Assembly: GCF_007859945.1 (NCBI RefSeq)
Contig: NZ_SJPQ01000002.1
Location: 722,279-786,278, forward strand
Direction: 5' to 3'
Source: Pseudobythopirellula maris
GTDB lineage: Bacteria; Planctomycetota; Planctomycetia; Pirellulales; Lacipirellulaceae
DNA: 64,000 nucleotides
Shown here: piece after piece, positions 8,597 through 19,069 of the stretch
How positions within the stretch are numbered: the first letter of the stretch is position 1
Layout: every line of letters starts with the position of its first letter
The notes under the pieces: generated by a model
Databases searched by the model: none
Told to the model about the DNA's origin: nothing
Seen by the model: the letters and a program-made list of their open reading frames with translations, nothing else
Position numbers and translations under genes: made by a program

Positions 8597-11578
8597 ATGT
8601 CCCGAGCGCCGACATTTCTCGATCGCCACACGCTGGGCCTGTCGAACTGGCTGTGGTTCGCGCTCGTCGCGACGCTGGTCGTGGCGATGACGCCACGGGC
8701 CGCCCGCCGCACGATCGAGTCGAGCGCCAACCGCGCCGAGGACTGGCTGCCGGCTAGCTACAGCGAGTCGGCCGACCTGGCTTGGTTCCAGCGTCATTTC
8801 TCGGGCGAGGCCGTGGTCGTCGTGTCGTGGGACGGCTGCACGCTCGGTCAGAACGACCGCATGCGGATGCTGGCCGCCAAGCTGCCCAAGGCCCGCGACG
8901 CCGAGGGCCGGCAGCTCTTCACCCGCGTGCTCACGGGGCCGGGGCTGGTCAACCAACTCATGAACGATGGCCCCGGGCTGTCGCGCGGGGCGGCCATCGC
9001 TCGGCTCGAGGGCGCCCTGGTCGGTCCACCCCCGGCCGCCGGCGCCGATGACGACGAGCGGCCCGTGGGAATGGTCGCCGCCATGTCGGCGGCGGCCTCC
9101 AGCGACAACCGCGGCATGCGCGCCGCCCTCGACGAGCTTGAGCGTCTCGCTACCGAAGAATGCGGCGTGCCGGTCGCGTCGCTCCACGTCGGCGGCCCGC
9201 CGGCCGACAACGTGGCGATCGACCGCGAGGGCCAACGCACCCTGATCCGCTTGGCGGGGCTCTCGGGCATCGTCGGCCTGGCGCTCACCTACTTCTGCTT
9301 CCGCAGCCTGCGGCTCACCGGGCTGGCGCTCGGCGTGGCGATCGCCGGGGCGGCGTTGTGCCTCGCGATGGTCTACTACGCGGGCGCCTTCGAGGTGCTC
9401 GTGCTCGGGTTGCCATCGCCGCGGCTGGGGGTAGCCGACGCCGTGCTCATGTCGGCGCCCGCCGTCGTGTACGTGCTCGCCCTCTCCGGTGCGGTGCACC
9501 TGATCAACTACTACCGTGAGGAACGCGCCAGCCACGGCCGCCACGGAGCCGTGGAGCGGGCGATCGCCTCGGCCGGCTTGCCGTGCGTGCTGGCGGCGCT
9601 CACGACGGCGGTCGGCCTCGTGTCGCTCGCCACGAGCGACGTGCTGCCGATCAAGAAGTTCGGCCTGTTCACCTCTTGCGCGGTTGTGGCGAGCGTGGGT
9701 CTGCTGCTGGCCGTCTCGGCGGCCGTGCTGCATGTTTACCCACCGCGGCTGCCGCGGCGCAAGAAAACGCCCAAGCGGCTGCCCGGCTGGCTCGACGCCT
9801 GGCGACGTTTCGTCACCGAACGCCACGCCTGGGTGAGCGCGATCGCGCTCGTCGCGTTGGCGGCGCTCGGCGGCGGGGTGGTCCGGACCGAAGCGAACGT
9901 GCAACTGCTCAAGCTGATCGACCCCAGCTGCGACCTGGTGCAAGACTACGCCTGGTTCGAGGCGAACCTCGGCAAGCTCGTGCCGATGGAGGTTGTCGTG
10001 CGGCTCGACGAGAGCCGCCTGCGCCAGCCCGACGAGTTGGCCGAGGGGGCCCACGCCTACCGCATGACCATGCGGGAACGGGCCGAGTTGGCGCGGCGGC
10101 TGGCGGGCCGGATCGAAACCCTCGAGCCGGTGGGCCGCACGCTCTCGGCCGCCACGTTCCTTCCCCCGCCGGGCGACCCGCTCGGCGCAGCGGGCGACTA
10201 CGCCGCCAGCCTGGCGTTCGAGCAAAGCCGCGACGATCTCGCCGAGTACGTCACGCGTGAACGCGACGCCGAGGGCCAGCCAACCGGGGCGGAGCTCTGG
10301 CGCCTCAGCGCCCGCTTGTCGGCGCTCGACGACGTCGACTACGGGCTGTTTGTCGAGGACCTCCGGCAACGCGTCGAGCCGGTGCTCAGCGCCTATCGGG
10401 CCCGCGACCGGATGGTCGCCGCCACCGAAGGGGGCTGCCGCGACGGCCGGTTCTGCCTGCTCTTCCGCGGCGAACGCGAAGACCAAACCGCCCCGGCCGA
10501 CTCGGCCGAGGCGATGCTCGTCGAGTTGCTCCGCGAAGCGTCGGGCCGGCGCGACGCGGTCGCCCAAGGCAACCTCACACGGATGGCCGGCAGCAAGGCG
10601 ACCGAGCTCGAGCGGCTCGCCGGCCAGTTGGCCGCGTTCGACGCCGTCGTCTGCCTCGACCGCCGCGCGTTGCTGAAGGCTCAAGAGCTACTGGGCGAAG
10701 ACGCGCCGGTCACGCTCATCGACTGCGGCACCGCTAGCAAGGACGCCAGCGGCGGCTGGGAGACCGGCGACGCGTCGATCACGCGGGCGACGTACACGGG
10801 CATCGTGCCGCTCGTCTACAAGACGCAGCGGCAGTTGATCGCGAGCCTCAAAGAGAGCCTGCTGTGGGCCGTGCTGCTGATCGCTGGCGTGATGATGATC
10901 GTGCTGAGGAGCCCGATGGGCGGGCTCGTGACCATGGCGCCGAACGTCTTCCCGGTCGCGGTGGTGTTCGGCCTGATGGGTTGGTTGGGCGTGAAGCTCG
11001 ACATCGGCGTGATGATGACCGCCAGCGTGGCGCTCGGCGTGGCGGTCGACGACACGCTGCACTTTACGACTTGGTTCCGTCGCGGCCTGAACGACGGCCT
11101 CTCGCGCCCCGAGGCGGTCCGCCACGCCTTCGAGCGGTCCGCCGTCGCGATGATCCAGACGACGCTGATCGTCGGGATCGGCATGGCGGTCTTCATGGCC
11201 AGCACGTTCACGCCGACCCGGCAGTTCGGGCTGCTGATGATGGTGCTGTTGTCAGCGGCGTTGGTAGGCGACCTGGTGCTGCTGCCCGCCTTGCTGTGCG
11301 GGCCCCTGGGCAAGTACTTGGTTCCGCGTCGGCATCGGCCCGCCAAGATCGAGACCGCAGAGGAGTCTTCGCCGGAGCCGATCGCCCTGCGGATCGTTGG
11401 CGAAGAAGGCGATGGCGCCGAGCTCGCCGAACCCGCTTCGCCCGAGCCGCCGACCGCAGTTCCCGCCGTAGCGCCGCGCGTTTACGCGCCCGACGAACCG
11501 CTCGAACCGGCCAACGCCGAGCTCCGCAACAAGCTCCGCAACCTGCGCCGGCCGCAGCGAAACGAGTCGGCGGGCTGA
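8597..11578 (+). CDS. RND/MMPL-family exporter
   Basis: A 993-residue inner-membrane protein of the RND superfamily, HpnN/MMPL-like predicted exporters. Membrane segment 1 is near residues 17-33 and is followed by a periplasmic domain to about 210. A block of helices (about 215-395, including GLSGIVGLALTYFCF and DAVLMSAPAVVYVLALSGAV) precedes a helix near 410 and a second periplasmic domain. The second block (about 750-905) carries the sterol-sensing-like segment ASVALGVAVDDTLHFTTWFR, with the GVAVDDTLH acidic pair typical of proton-driven RND/MMPL pumps. A polar cytoplasmic tail closes the protein. The substrate is unknown; lipids or hopanoid-like molecules are typical for relatives. Length and two-fold architecture fit a full-length transporter. 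It follows the barrel gene by 63 bases. Confidence 0.85.
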   Translation: MSRAPTFLDRHTLGLSNWLWFALVATLVVAMTPRAARRTIESSANRAEDWLPASYSESADLAWFQRHFSGEAVVVVSWDGCTLGQNDRMRMLAAKLPKARDAEGRQLFTRVLTGPGLVNQLMNDGPGLSRGAAIARLEGALVGPPPAAGADDDERPVGMVAAMSAAASSDNRGMRAALDELERLATEECGVPVASLHVGGPPADNVAIDREGQRTLIRLAGLSGIVGLALTYFCFRSLRLTGLALGVAIAGAALCLAMVYYAGAFEVLVLGLPSPRLGVADAVLMSAPAVVYVLALSGAVHLINYYREERASHGRHGAVERAIASAGLPCVLAALTTAVGLVSLATSDVLPIKKFGLFTSCAVVASVGLLLAVSAAVLHVYPPRLPRRKKTPKRLPGWLDAWRRFVTERHAWVSAIALVALAALGGGVVRTEANVQLLKLIDPSCDLVQDYAWFEANLGKLVPMEVVVRLDESRLRQPDELAEGAHAYRMTMRERAELARRLAGRIETLEPVGRTLSAATFLPPPGDPLGAAGDYAASLAFEQSRDDLAEYVTRERDAEGQPTGAELWRLSARLSALDDVDYGLFVEDLRQRVEPVLSAYRARDRMVAATEGGCRDGRFCLLFRGEREDQTAPADSAEAMLVELLREASGRRDAVAQGNLTRMAGSKATELERLAGQLAAFDAVVCLDRRALLKAQELLGEDAPVTLIDCGTASKDASGGWETGDASITRATYTGIVPLVYKTQRQLIASLKESLLWAVLLIAGVMMIVLRSPMGGLVTMAPNVFPVAVVFGLMGWLGVKLDIGVMMTASVALGVAVDDTLHFTTWFRRGLNDGLSRPEAVRHAFERSAVAMIQTTLIVGIGMAVFMASTFTPTRQFGLLMMVLLSAALVGDLVLLPALLCGPLGKYLVPRRHRPAKIETAEESSPEPIALRIVGEEGDGAELAEPASPEPPTAVPAVAPRVYAPDEPLEPANAELRNKLRNLRRPQRNESAG

Positions 11579-11748
11579 GGGGCGAGCCGCTCCGGCTGCA
11601 CGCGTGCAAGGCGTTGGCGCCCCTTTATTTCTTGGCTGGTCTCGCCAGCTATCGCCCATCCCCAGGGGTCGGGTGGCGTCTTCGCGCCGGTGCGGCGATC
11701 ATGGTGGGCTAGGATCTGACCACTATGCATTGAACCGGAAGGGCGGCG

Positions 11749-13908
<2,160 letters not shown>

Positions 13909-13923
13909 CCCCTCCCACTATTC

Positions 13924-13952
13924 TGTGGGAGGCGTCTGAGACGCCTCCCACA
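13924..13952. repeat. Family A palindromic repeat, copy 1 (short form)
   Basis: A perfect 29-base palindrome: TGTGGGAGGCGTCT, one central G, then its reverse complement. It lies between the prolyl oligopeptidase stop and the GH18 start. The arms equal the outer ends of the longer elements at 28072 and 48081, as if the inner loop had been lost here. It could fold in RNA but lacks a T tract. Confidence 0.85.
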
Positions 13953-13990
13953 TCCAACCCCCACACCCAACTCGGTTTGAGCGAATTGTC

Positions 13991-15094
13991 ATGCGGCGTT
14001 TGACGAGCGTAGTTCTGTTAGTGCTTGCTAGCATTCTCCCCGAGGCCGCCGCCGCGGCGCCGCCACGCGTGATGGTTGGCTACTACGCCACGTACGGCGA
14101 CCTGCCGGTCGAGCAGCTCCCGTTCGATGAGCTCACGCACGTTTGCCACGCCTTCTTGCGCACCGACGCCAAGGGCGAGCTCGTCACGACAGACGCCATG
14201 CCGAACCCGTCGCTCTGCGACGCCGCCCACGAGCACGGGGTGAAGGTGCTCGTCACGCTCGGCGGCGGGCTCACGGTCCAGGGGCTCGAGCTCGTGTCGA
14301 AAGACCCCGCCAAGCTCCAAGGCTACGCCGACCGCGTGGTCCAGCTGGTGAGGGACAACGGCTACGACGGCGTTGATCTCGACTGGGAGTTCCCCCGCGA
14401 CGCCGCGACCCGGGCGGGCCACGCGGCGCTCGTGGCGGCGCTGCGCGAAGGTCTCGACGCCGCGGCCGACGACGCCGACCGCGAAGCTCCCTACCTGCTC
14501 ACCGCGATGGTCAGCCCCACGGCGTTCTTCGGCCAGTGGATCGACGCCAAGGCGATCACGCCCCATGTCGACTGGCTGGCGGTGATGGCGTACGACCTGA
14601 GCGGCGAGTGGTCTCGCTTCGCGGGCCACCCCGCCCCGCTGTTCGCCTCGCCCCGCGACCCGGAGGCCGACGAGCGGAGCGTCGCCGGGGCGATGCGGTA
14701 CTGGCGCGACACGCGCGGCGTGCCCGCCGAGAAGCTCGTGATGGGGCTGCCGATGTACGGCCGCCTGCTGCCCGTGGCCGAGCCGTACGACCGCCTCGAC
14801 CCGGCCAAGGCCGAAGACCACCGCGCGGTCGGCTACGCCGAGATCCGCGAGCTGGTCGGCAAGGGCTGGCCCAGCGAGTGGGACAACGACAGCCAGGCGC
14901 CCTGGCTCCAAGCGATCGAAGGCCGCAGCGAGGTGATCGGATACGACGACCCCGCGTCGGTCGCCAAGAAAGCCGCTTGGTCCCAAGAGCAGAGCCTGCG
15001 GGGCATGCATTTCTGGGCCCTGCACCAAGACCGCATGCCGGACGGCAAGCACTGGCTGCTGCGAGCGGCCAACAAAGCCTGGCCGGCTGAATAG
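13991..15094 (+). CDS. Secreted glycoside hydrolase family 18 protein
   Basis: A 367-residue chitinase-like enzyme with a signal peptide (MRRLTSVVLLVLASILPEAAA). The GH18 barrel starts with VMVGYYATYGDLPVEQLPFDELTH; the SxGG-like segment is VTLGGG, and the catalytic DxxDxDxE motif is DGVDLDWE (residues 126-133) with Glu133 as proton donor. Further family motifs are LLTAMVSP, VDWLAVMAYDLSG and the C-terminal GMHFWALHQD. All catalytic acids are present, so hydrolysis of a beta-1,4-GlcNAc polymer by substrate-assisted catalysis is likely; whether the target is chitin, peptidoglycan or a glycoprotein glycan cannot be told. No carbohydrate-binding module is present. The ATG at 13991 is the only start with a signal peptide. 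Confidence 0.92.
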   Translation: MRRLTSVVLLVLASILPEAAAAAPPRVMVGYYATYGDLPVEQLPFDELTHVCHAFLRTDAKGELVTTDAMPNPSLCDAAHEHGVKVLVTLGGGLTVQGLELVSKDPAKLQGYADRVVQLVRDNGYDGVDLDWEFPRDAATRAGHAALVAALREGLDAAADDADREAPYLLTAMVSPTAFFGQWIDAKAITPHVDWLAVMAYDLSGEWSRFAGHPAPLFASPRDPEADERSVAGAMRYWRDTRGVPAEKLVMGLPMYGRLLPVAEPYDRLDPAKAEDHRAVGYAEIRELVGKGWPSEWDNDSQAPWLQAIEGRSEVIGYDDPASVAKKAAWSQEQSLRGMHFWALHQDRMPDGKHWLLRAANKAWPAE

Positions 15095-15223
15095 CTACCG
15101 ACTCTTCAATCAACCCGGATTTTACTGGCGCCGCACCCCCCCATTGGAGTAGGCTGTGCAGACATCCGCAATGTCAGCGCATTCCCCCCCAAGCGCCGCA
15201 CCCCTCCACCGGGTCGCTCAACG

Positions 15224-15916
15224 ATGAATTTCGCTTTCCACAAAGCTAGTAAAGTCTTGATTGCAGCGTTCGTCCTGATGGCGGTTTCAACCGCCCAGGG
15301 TTCGTTGCTGTTCACGTTCTCCGATTCGACGCTGGCGACCGAAATGGTCGTCGAGCAAGCGGGCGACGATCTGAAGTTCACTGTCTCGATCGTCGACTCG
15401 GTCAACACGGGCGATCTGCGCGGCGTTTACTTCCACGTGGCTAACGAATCGCTTCTTTCTGGTCTCAGTGCGACCGGCAGCCCAGGCACGGTGCTCGGCA
15501 ACGCACAAACGTTTTCCGCCAACAACGTAGCGAACATGGGAGGCGGCAATCCCAACATCAACCCGCTTGGCCCGTTCGACGTTGGCGTCGAGATCGGTCT
15601 TGGCAACGGGGCAGGGGGAGTCGACGACTATCAGACCGCGATGTTCGTGCTCTCTCACGCGACTGCAGCGCTCGATGTGGGTACTTTCTTCCCCTCGGCG
15701 TCTAGCGTTAGCGGGGGCTTGGTTGCTGGCGTTCGCGCCCAGACGGTCGGTGCTATCGGCGGCTCGCGAAACGGCAGCTCCAAACTCGGCGCAGGCGACC
15801 CAACCCAGTATGTCTCGCCGCCGCCTCCGGGCGAGTCGCCCGAGCCGGCTACCGCCGCCATTTGGGCCATGCTCGCCACCGGCGCGTGCCTGTCGCGTCG
15901 CAGAATCATGCGATAG
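15224..15916 (+). CDS. PEP-CTERM sorting-domain protein (short)
   Basis: A 230-residue exported protein with an N-terminal signal peptide (KVLIAAFVLMAVSTAQG) and a C-terminal PEP-CTERM signal: the motif ESPEPATAAIWAMLATGACL, a hydrophobic stretch and a terminal basic cluster SRRRIMR. Such tails direct processing by exosortase and surface or matrix release. The middle part is rich in Ser, Gly, Asn and Val with beta-rich character, no catalytic motif and a Pro-rich linker before the tail. I do not recognise a specific family. The transpeptidase partner is not in the window, but an EpsI-type gene is present at 61.3-62.0 kb. Confidence 0.85.
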   Translation: MNFAFHKASKVLIAAFVLMAVSTAQGSLLFTFSDSTLATEMVVEQAGDDLKFTVSIVDSVNTGDLRGVYFHVANESLLSGLSATGSPGTVLGNAQTFSANNVANMGGGNPNINPLGPFDVGVEIGLGNGAGGVDDYQTAMFVLSHATAALDVGTFFPSASSVSGGLVAGVRAQTVGAIGGSRNGSSKLGAGDPTQYVSPPPPGESPEPATAAIWAMLATGACLSRRRIMR

Positions 15917-15995
15917 GCGTGCGAGCCCCGCGATCGTGAATAGTTCCTCGCATGCATGCGAAATGAGTCATCGCAGCTAGGCGCCTTTTCTCGTC

Positions 15996-16013
15996 GCTGC
16001 TAGCAGCCTTTTT
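15996..16013 (+). terminator. Weak possible intrinsic terminator
   Basis: A short four-base-pair stem (GCTG/CAGC) with a CTAG loop is followed by a five-T run. It sits about 80 bases after the PEP-CTERM stop. The stem is too short to be convincing alone. Confidence 0.25.
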
Positions 16014-16263
16014 CTACACACCCGCCGCTTGCCTTTCAGTCGCGGGCTGGGCGGTCGCCACGGCTTGCTGGCGCCAGCGGCGCCGGCGCCCTGCTGCAGG
16101 CTATTTACGCCGATTCCGGCTATTCCGCCTGGATCGGTTCTGCCGACCGCGACGATACCGGATGCTGAGAAGCGCACAGAATACGCCCAGGCCTCTACCG
16201 CTCCCCCCATGCGTGGGGAGCTGCGATCGGCGCAGGCCGGGTGAATGAGCCGCTAGTGTGTTC

Positions 16264-16270
16264 AAGGAGG
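16264..16270 (+). promoter_or_regulatory. Strong ribosome binding site
   Basis: AAGGAGG seven bases before the ATG at 16278. Such a near-perfect Shine-Dalgarno is uncommon in this window, where most starts have weak sites, and it fixes the start of the TPR gene in preference to the ATG two codons later. Confidence 0.7.
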
Positions 16271-16277
16271 AACACCC

Positions 16278-18827
16278 ATGGTCATGCATAACCGTTCGAA
16301 GGACGCCCCCGCCCACCAGGCGAGCCCCTGGATTCGCCCGGCCGCAGGATTGCTCGCCGGGGCCCTGTGGCTCGGCGCCGGCGCCTCGCTGGCGACCGAA
16401 CCGGCCGCCGACGCGGAGCCGGCAGAGGCTCAATTGGCGATCCCCCAATTGACCGAACCCCAGCCGGCGGCGCCCCTGCAGCCAACACCCCTGCAGCCAA
16501 CGATGCAGCTACCGGAGACGGAGCAAGCGACGACGGAGCAAGCGACGACGGAGCAAGCCGACGCCTCAAACGACGCCGCCCCGCACGACGCCATCGTGCA
16601 GGTCGCCTCCGAGGAGCCCGCCGCCGAAGCGTCGCCCAGCTCCGACTCGGCGCTGACGCTCGACTCGGTTCTGGTCGCGGTGCGCCAAGAAGAAGGCGAG
16701 AGGGCCCCCTCCGAAGGCGAGGACGTGCTCGAGCCGATCTCGCAGTTCTCCGAGTACGAGCCCGAGTTGGCCGAGCCCCAGCCGGCTGCCGCGCCGCGGG
16801 ATGTGTCGAAGCGGGTGTCGGTTTCCGACCTCAACGGATCGCTCGAAGACGACAGCACAACCGTGTCCCCGGCCAGCTTCCACGGCGTGACGCCCGGCGT
16901 CACGAGCCGGGTCGAGCTGGTCGACGCCTGGGGCAAAGCCGCTTCGACGCAAGCCGTGGGCGAGGGATCGGCCGAGGTGCTGCATTACCCGGTCGCGTCT
17001 GACTCGCGAGTCGACGTGCTCGTCGAGGACCGGGTGGTCCGCCTGCTGCGGATCACACTCGCCGAGCCGGAACCGACCGCCGCGCTCGCCAAGCGATTGC
17101 GGATCGAGTCGGTCGAGTCGGTCGACATCCGCGACGCCACGGGCGAGCTGCTTGGCGTCGCTTACCCCGAGAAGGGCGTGATGCTGCTGATCGCCGAAGG
17201 CGACGCCGAGGCGAGCGGAGCCGACGAGGATCCGGCCGCCACCCACATTGTGCTGCAAGAGCTCGACGCCGAGGCGTTCGCCCTGCGAGCGGAGTTGCGC
17301 CCCGCGGACGAGCCGACCAAGGCCTTGGCCGATCTGGAGCAAGCGTTGGCGCTCGACCCCAAGAACGCCCACGCGCAGTGGCTGATGGCCGGCTGGGAAA
17401 CACGCATCGGCAAGAGCGACCGGGCCGAAGCCCACGCGGCGGCCGCCGTTAGGCTCGACCCGGAGAACGCCTCCTACCGCATCCGTTGGGCCGACACCCT
17501 GCTGGGAGTCGGGCAATACGACCAAGCGGTGCTCGAGGCCCGCAAGGTGATCGATGACCAGGACGCCCCCGACGCGGCGCGGGCGCAAGCCCTGCACACG
17601 CTCGGCCGGCTCGCCTCGCTGGGCGATCAAGAGATCGAGAGCAAGGCGATCGGGTTCCACAACGCCGCGATCGCTCTGGCCGATTCGGTCGCCACGCTGC
17701 CGGAAGGCGCCGACCGCAGGGCGGCCAAGGAGCTGCTCGTGGGCGCCCATCTGGCGGTCGCGAAGCAGATCGCCCGCGGCGAATACGCCCGCCAGGCGGA
17801 GGTCGTGGCCGAATGGATCGGCCGCGCTTCGGGCCTCGCCGAAGAGGCGATCGTTAGCGGCGATTGCGACCTGGGGCTGCGTATGCAGGTGGCCATCGGC
17901 GCCCTGGACACGCTCGCCGAGATGAAGCCGACCAAGGACCCCGGCCCTTGGATCAAAGAGGCCGACGAGACCGCCCAGGCGATGCTCGAAGGCTGCGACG
18001 ACGAACTCGAACGGGCCAACACAAGTTGGCTCCACGGCGTGGCCCACGCCCACGCCCTGCGGGTGGAGCACACCCGCCGCGAACCCGACGCCGCCCTCGC
18101 TTACGGCGCCAAGGCGATCGAGTTGCTGAGCGGCGGCGCCGAACCGCGGGCCGAGTCGAGCGAAGCCCAGCTCCAGGTTGGCCAGCTCTACTTCTACATC
18201 GGGGCCGTCAACGCGATCCACAAGCAAGACCACGCCGAGGCGGTCGCCTGGTTCGACAAGGCCCGCAGCATGATGGACATCGACCGCCCGCAGAGCGAGC
18301 TCTTCGTGCCGCGCCGCGAGGGCGAGACTCTCGTCAGCATGGCGGTCTCGTACTGGGACCAGGACCAACGCGAAGTGGCGATCGAACTGACAGAAACGGG
18401 CGCCGAGCAGATGGAACGGGCCCACACCGCCGGGGTGCTCGAGGAGAAGTCTCTCTCCGTGCCGTACGGCAACCTGGCGACGATGCACCGCAGGCTTGGC
18501 AACCGCGAGACGGCGGCCAAGTTCAGCAAAATGGCTCGCTTGTCGCGCCCCGATTCGGAGCCGAACGACGAGGTGGCGCAGGCGCCCGCGGCGGCGCCGG
18601 CCTCGCCCCCGGCCCGCAACGGGCAAACCGCGTCGAGGCAGTCGGGCTCCAAGACCGCGGCTGCGACGCAGCCGTCGCTGCAACCGATGAACTCGCTCGC
18701 CCGCCGCACGCAAGACCAGCGGTCGCAAGCGCAAGGGTCGAATCCGCAATCGGGCTCCGATGCGTCGACCTCCAGCCGGCCGATCCGGCGCCGTTCGCCG
18801 GTCACGGGCCGCATGCTGGTCCGCTGA
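16278..18827 (+). CDS. Secreted tetratricopeptide-repeat protein (large)
   Basis: An 849-residue protein. A basic start and hydrophobic stretch (AAGLLAGALWLGAGASLATE, about residues 18-37) form a signal peptide or anchor. It is followed by a long disordered acidic linker containing 15-base tandem repeats (TEQAT units near residues 80-95). TPR-like helices start around residue 340 (DLEQALALDPKNAHAQWLMA) and continue to about 760, including a full consensus-like segment NLATMHRRLGNRETAAKFSK. The C-terminus is again low complexity, rich in Gln, Ser and Arg. No enzyme domain is seen. It resembles the protein at 1561-3459 in layout (signal, acidic TEQAT linker, TPR array) without clear sequence identity. 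A perfect terminator hairpin follows, so it is probably a single-gene unit. Function unknown. Confidence 0.85.
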   Translation: MVMHNRSKDAPAHQASPWIRPAAGLLAGALWLGAGASLATEPAADAEPAEAQLAIPQLTEPQPAAPLQPTPLQPTMQLPETEQATTEQATTEQADASNDAAPHDAIVQVASEEPAAEASPSSDSALTLDSVLVAVRQEEGERAPSEGEDVLEPISQFSEYEPELAEPQPAAAPRDVSKRVSVSDLNGSLEDDSTTVSPASFHGVTPGVTSRVELVDAWGKAASTQAVGEGSAEVLHYPVASDSRVDVLVEDRVVRLLRITLAEPEPTAALAKRLRIESVESVDIRDATGELLGVAYPEKGVMLLIAEGDAEASGADEDPAATHIVLQELDAEAFALRAELRPADEPTKALADLEQALALDPKNAHAQWLMAGWETRIGKSDRAEAHAAAAVRLDPENASYRIRWADTLLGVGQYDQAVLEARKVIDDQDAPDAARAQALHTLGRLASLGDQEIESKAIGFHNAAIALADSVATLPEGADRRAAKELLVGAHLAVAKQIARGEYARQAEVVAEWIGRASGLAEEAIVSGDCDLGLRMQVAIGALDTLAEMKPTKDPGPWIKEADETAQAMLEGCDDELERANTSWLHGVAHAHALRVEHTRREPDAALAYGAKAIELLSGGAEPRAESSEAQLQVGQLYFYIGAVNAIHKQDHAEAVAWFDKARSMMDIDRPQSELFVPRREGETLVSMAVSYWDQDQREVAIELTETGAEQMERAHTAGVLEEKSLSVPYGNLATMHRRLGNRETAAKFSKMARLSRPDSEPNDEVAQAPAAAPASPPARNGQTASRQSGSKTAAATQPSLQPMNSLARRTQDQRSQAQGSNPQSGSDASTSSRPIRRRSPVTGRMLVR
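16518..16558 (+). repeat. Intragenic 15-base tandem repeat
   Basis: Two full copies and a partial third copy of ACGGAGCAAGCGACG, in frame, coding for repeated TEQAT in the linker of the large TPR protein. A second 15-base doublet (CCCCTGCAGCCAACA) lies about 35 bases upstream. In-frame units could vary in number without breaking the gene. Confidence 0.8.
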
Positions 18828-18865
18828 TCGCAGCTCGGCAAGCTCTCCACACCGCTATCCGCACA

Positions 18866-18900
18866 CGCCGCCCTGGGCTCGCCCAGGGCGGCGTTTGTTT
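18866..18900 (+). terminator. Intrinsic terminator after the large TPR gene
   Basis: A perfect 13-base-pair stem (CGCCGCCCTGGGC) with a two-base TC gap, followed by TTTGTTT. It lies 38 bases after the TPR stop codon and before the GH3 gene, so it should end the TPR transcript. Confidence 0.85.
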
Positions 18901-19069
18901 ATAGGTGGTTCGTGAGTTGGACGTTTCGGCGCCACGCTGGTTGCACGGCTGCCTCTTTACGGTTGCCCCCAACGCAATCGGCGTCCTTAGTTTGACCCCG
19001 CTGCGCCGCCATGCAAAACTTGCGCGCAGCCTTCTCTGACACTCTACTGATCTACGAGAACCAAGCGGC

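Larger units (their letters stand above)
15917..16277. other. Intergenic region between PEP-CTERM and TPR genes
   Basis: A 361-bp spacer with both neighbours on the plus strand. GCTGCTAGCAGC followed by CCTTTTT near 15996-16013 could be a weak terminator for the upstream gene. The remainder should hold the promoter of the TPR gene; no clear -35/-10 pair or RNA gene was recognised. Confidence 0.4.

Noticed and set aside
8111-10684. An 857-codon open frame on the minus strand across the RND exporter and barrel genes
   Set aside because: It is antisense to two well-supported genes, has no recognisable domain and is rich in Arg, His, Gly and Ala as expected from the complementary strand of G+C-rich coding DNA.
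13924-13952. Rho-independent terminator after the prolyl oligopeptidase
   Set aside because: The palindrome is perfect but is followed by CATCCAACCC, not by a T tract, and the same arms occur in a promoter region elsewhere; it was listed as a repeat.
16566-18749. A 727-codon antisense open frame opposite the large TPR gene
   Set aside because: The plus-strand gene has a strong AAGGAGG site, signal sequence and terminator; the antisense frame has none.
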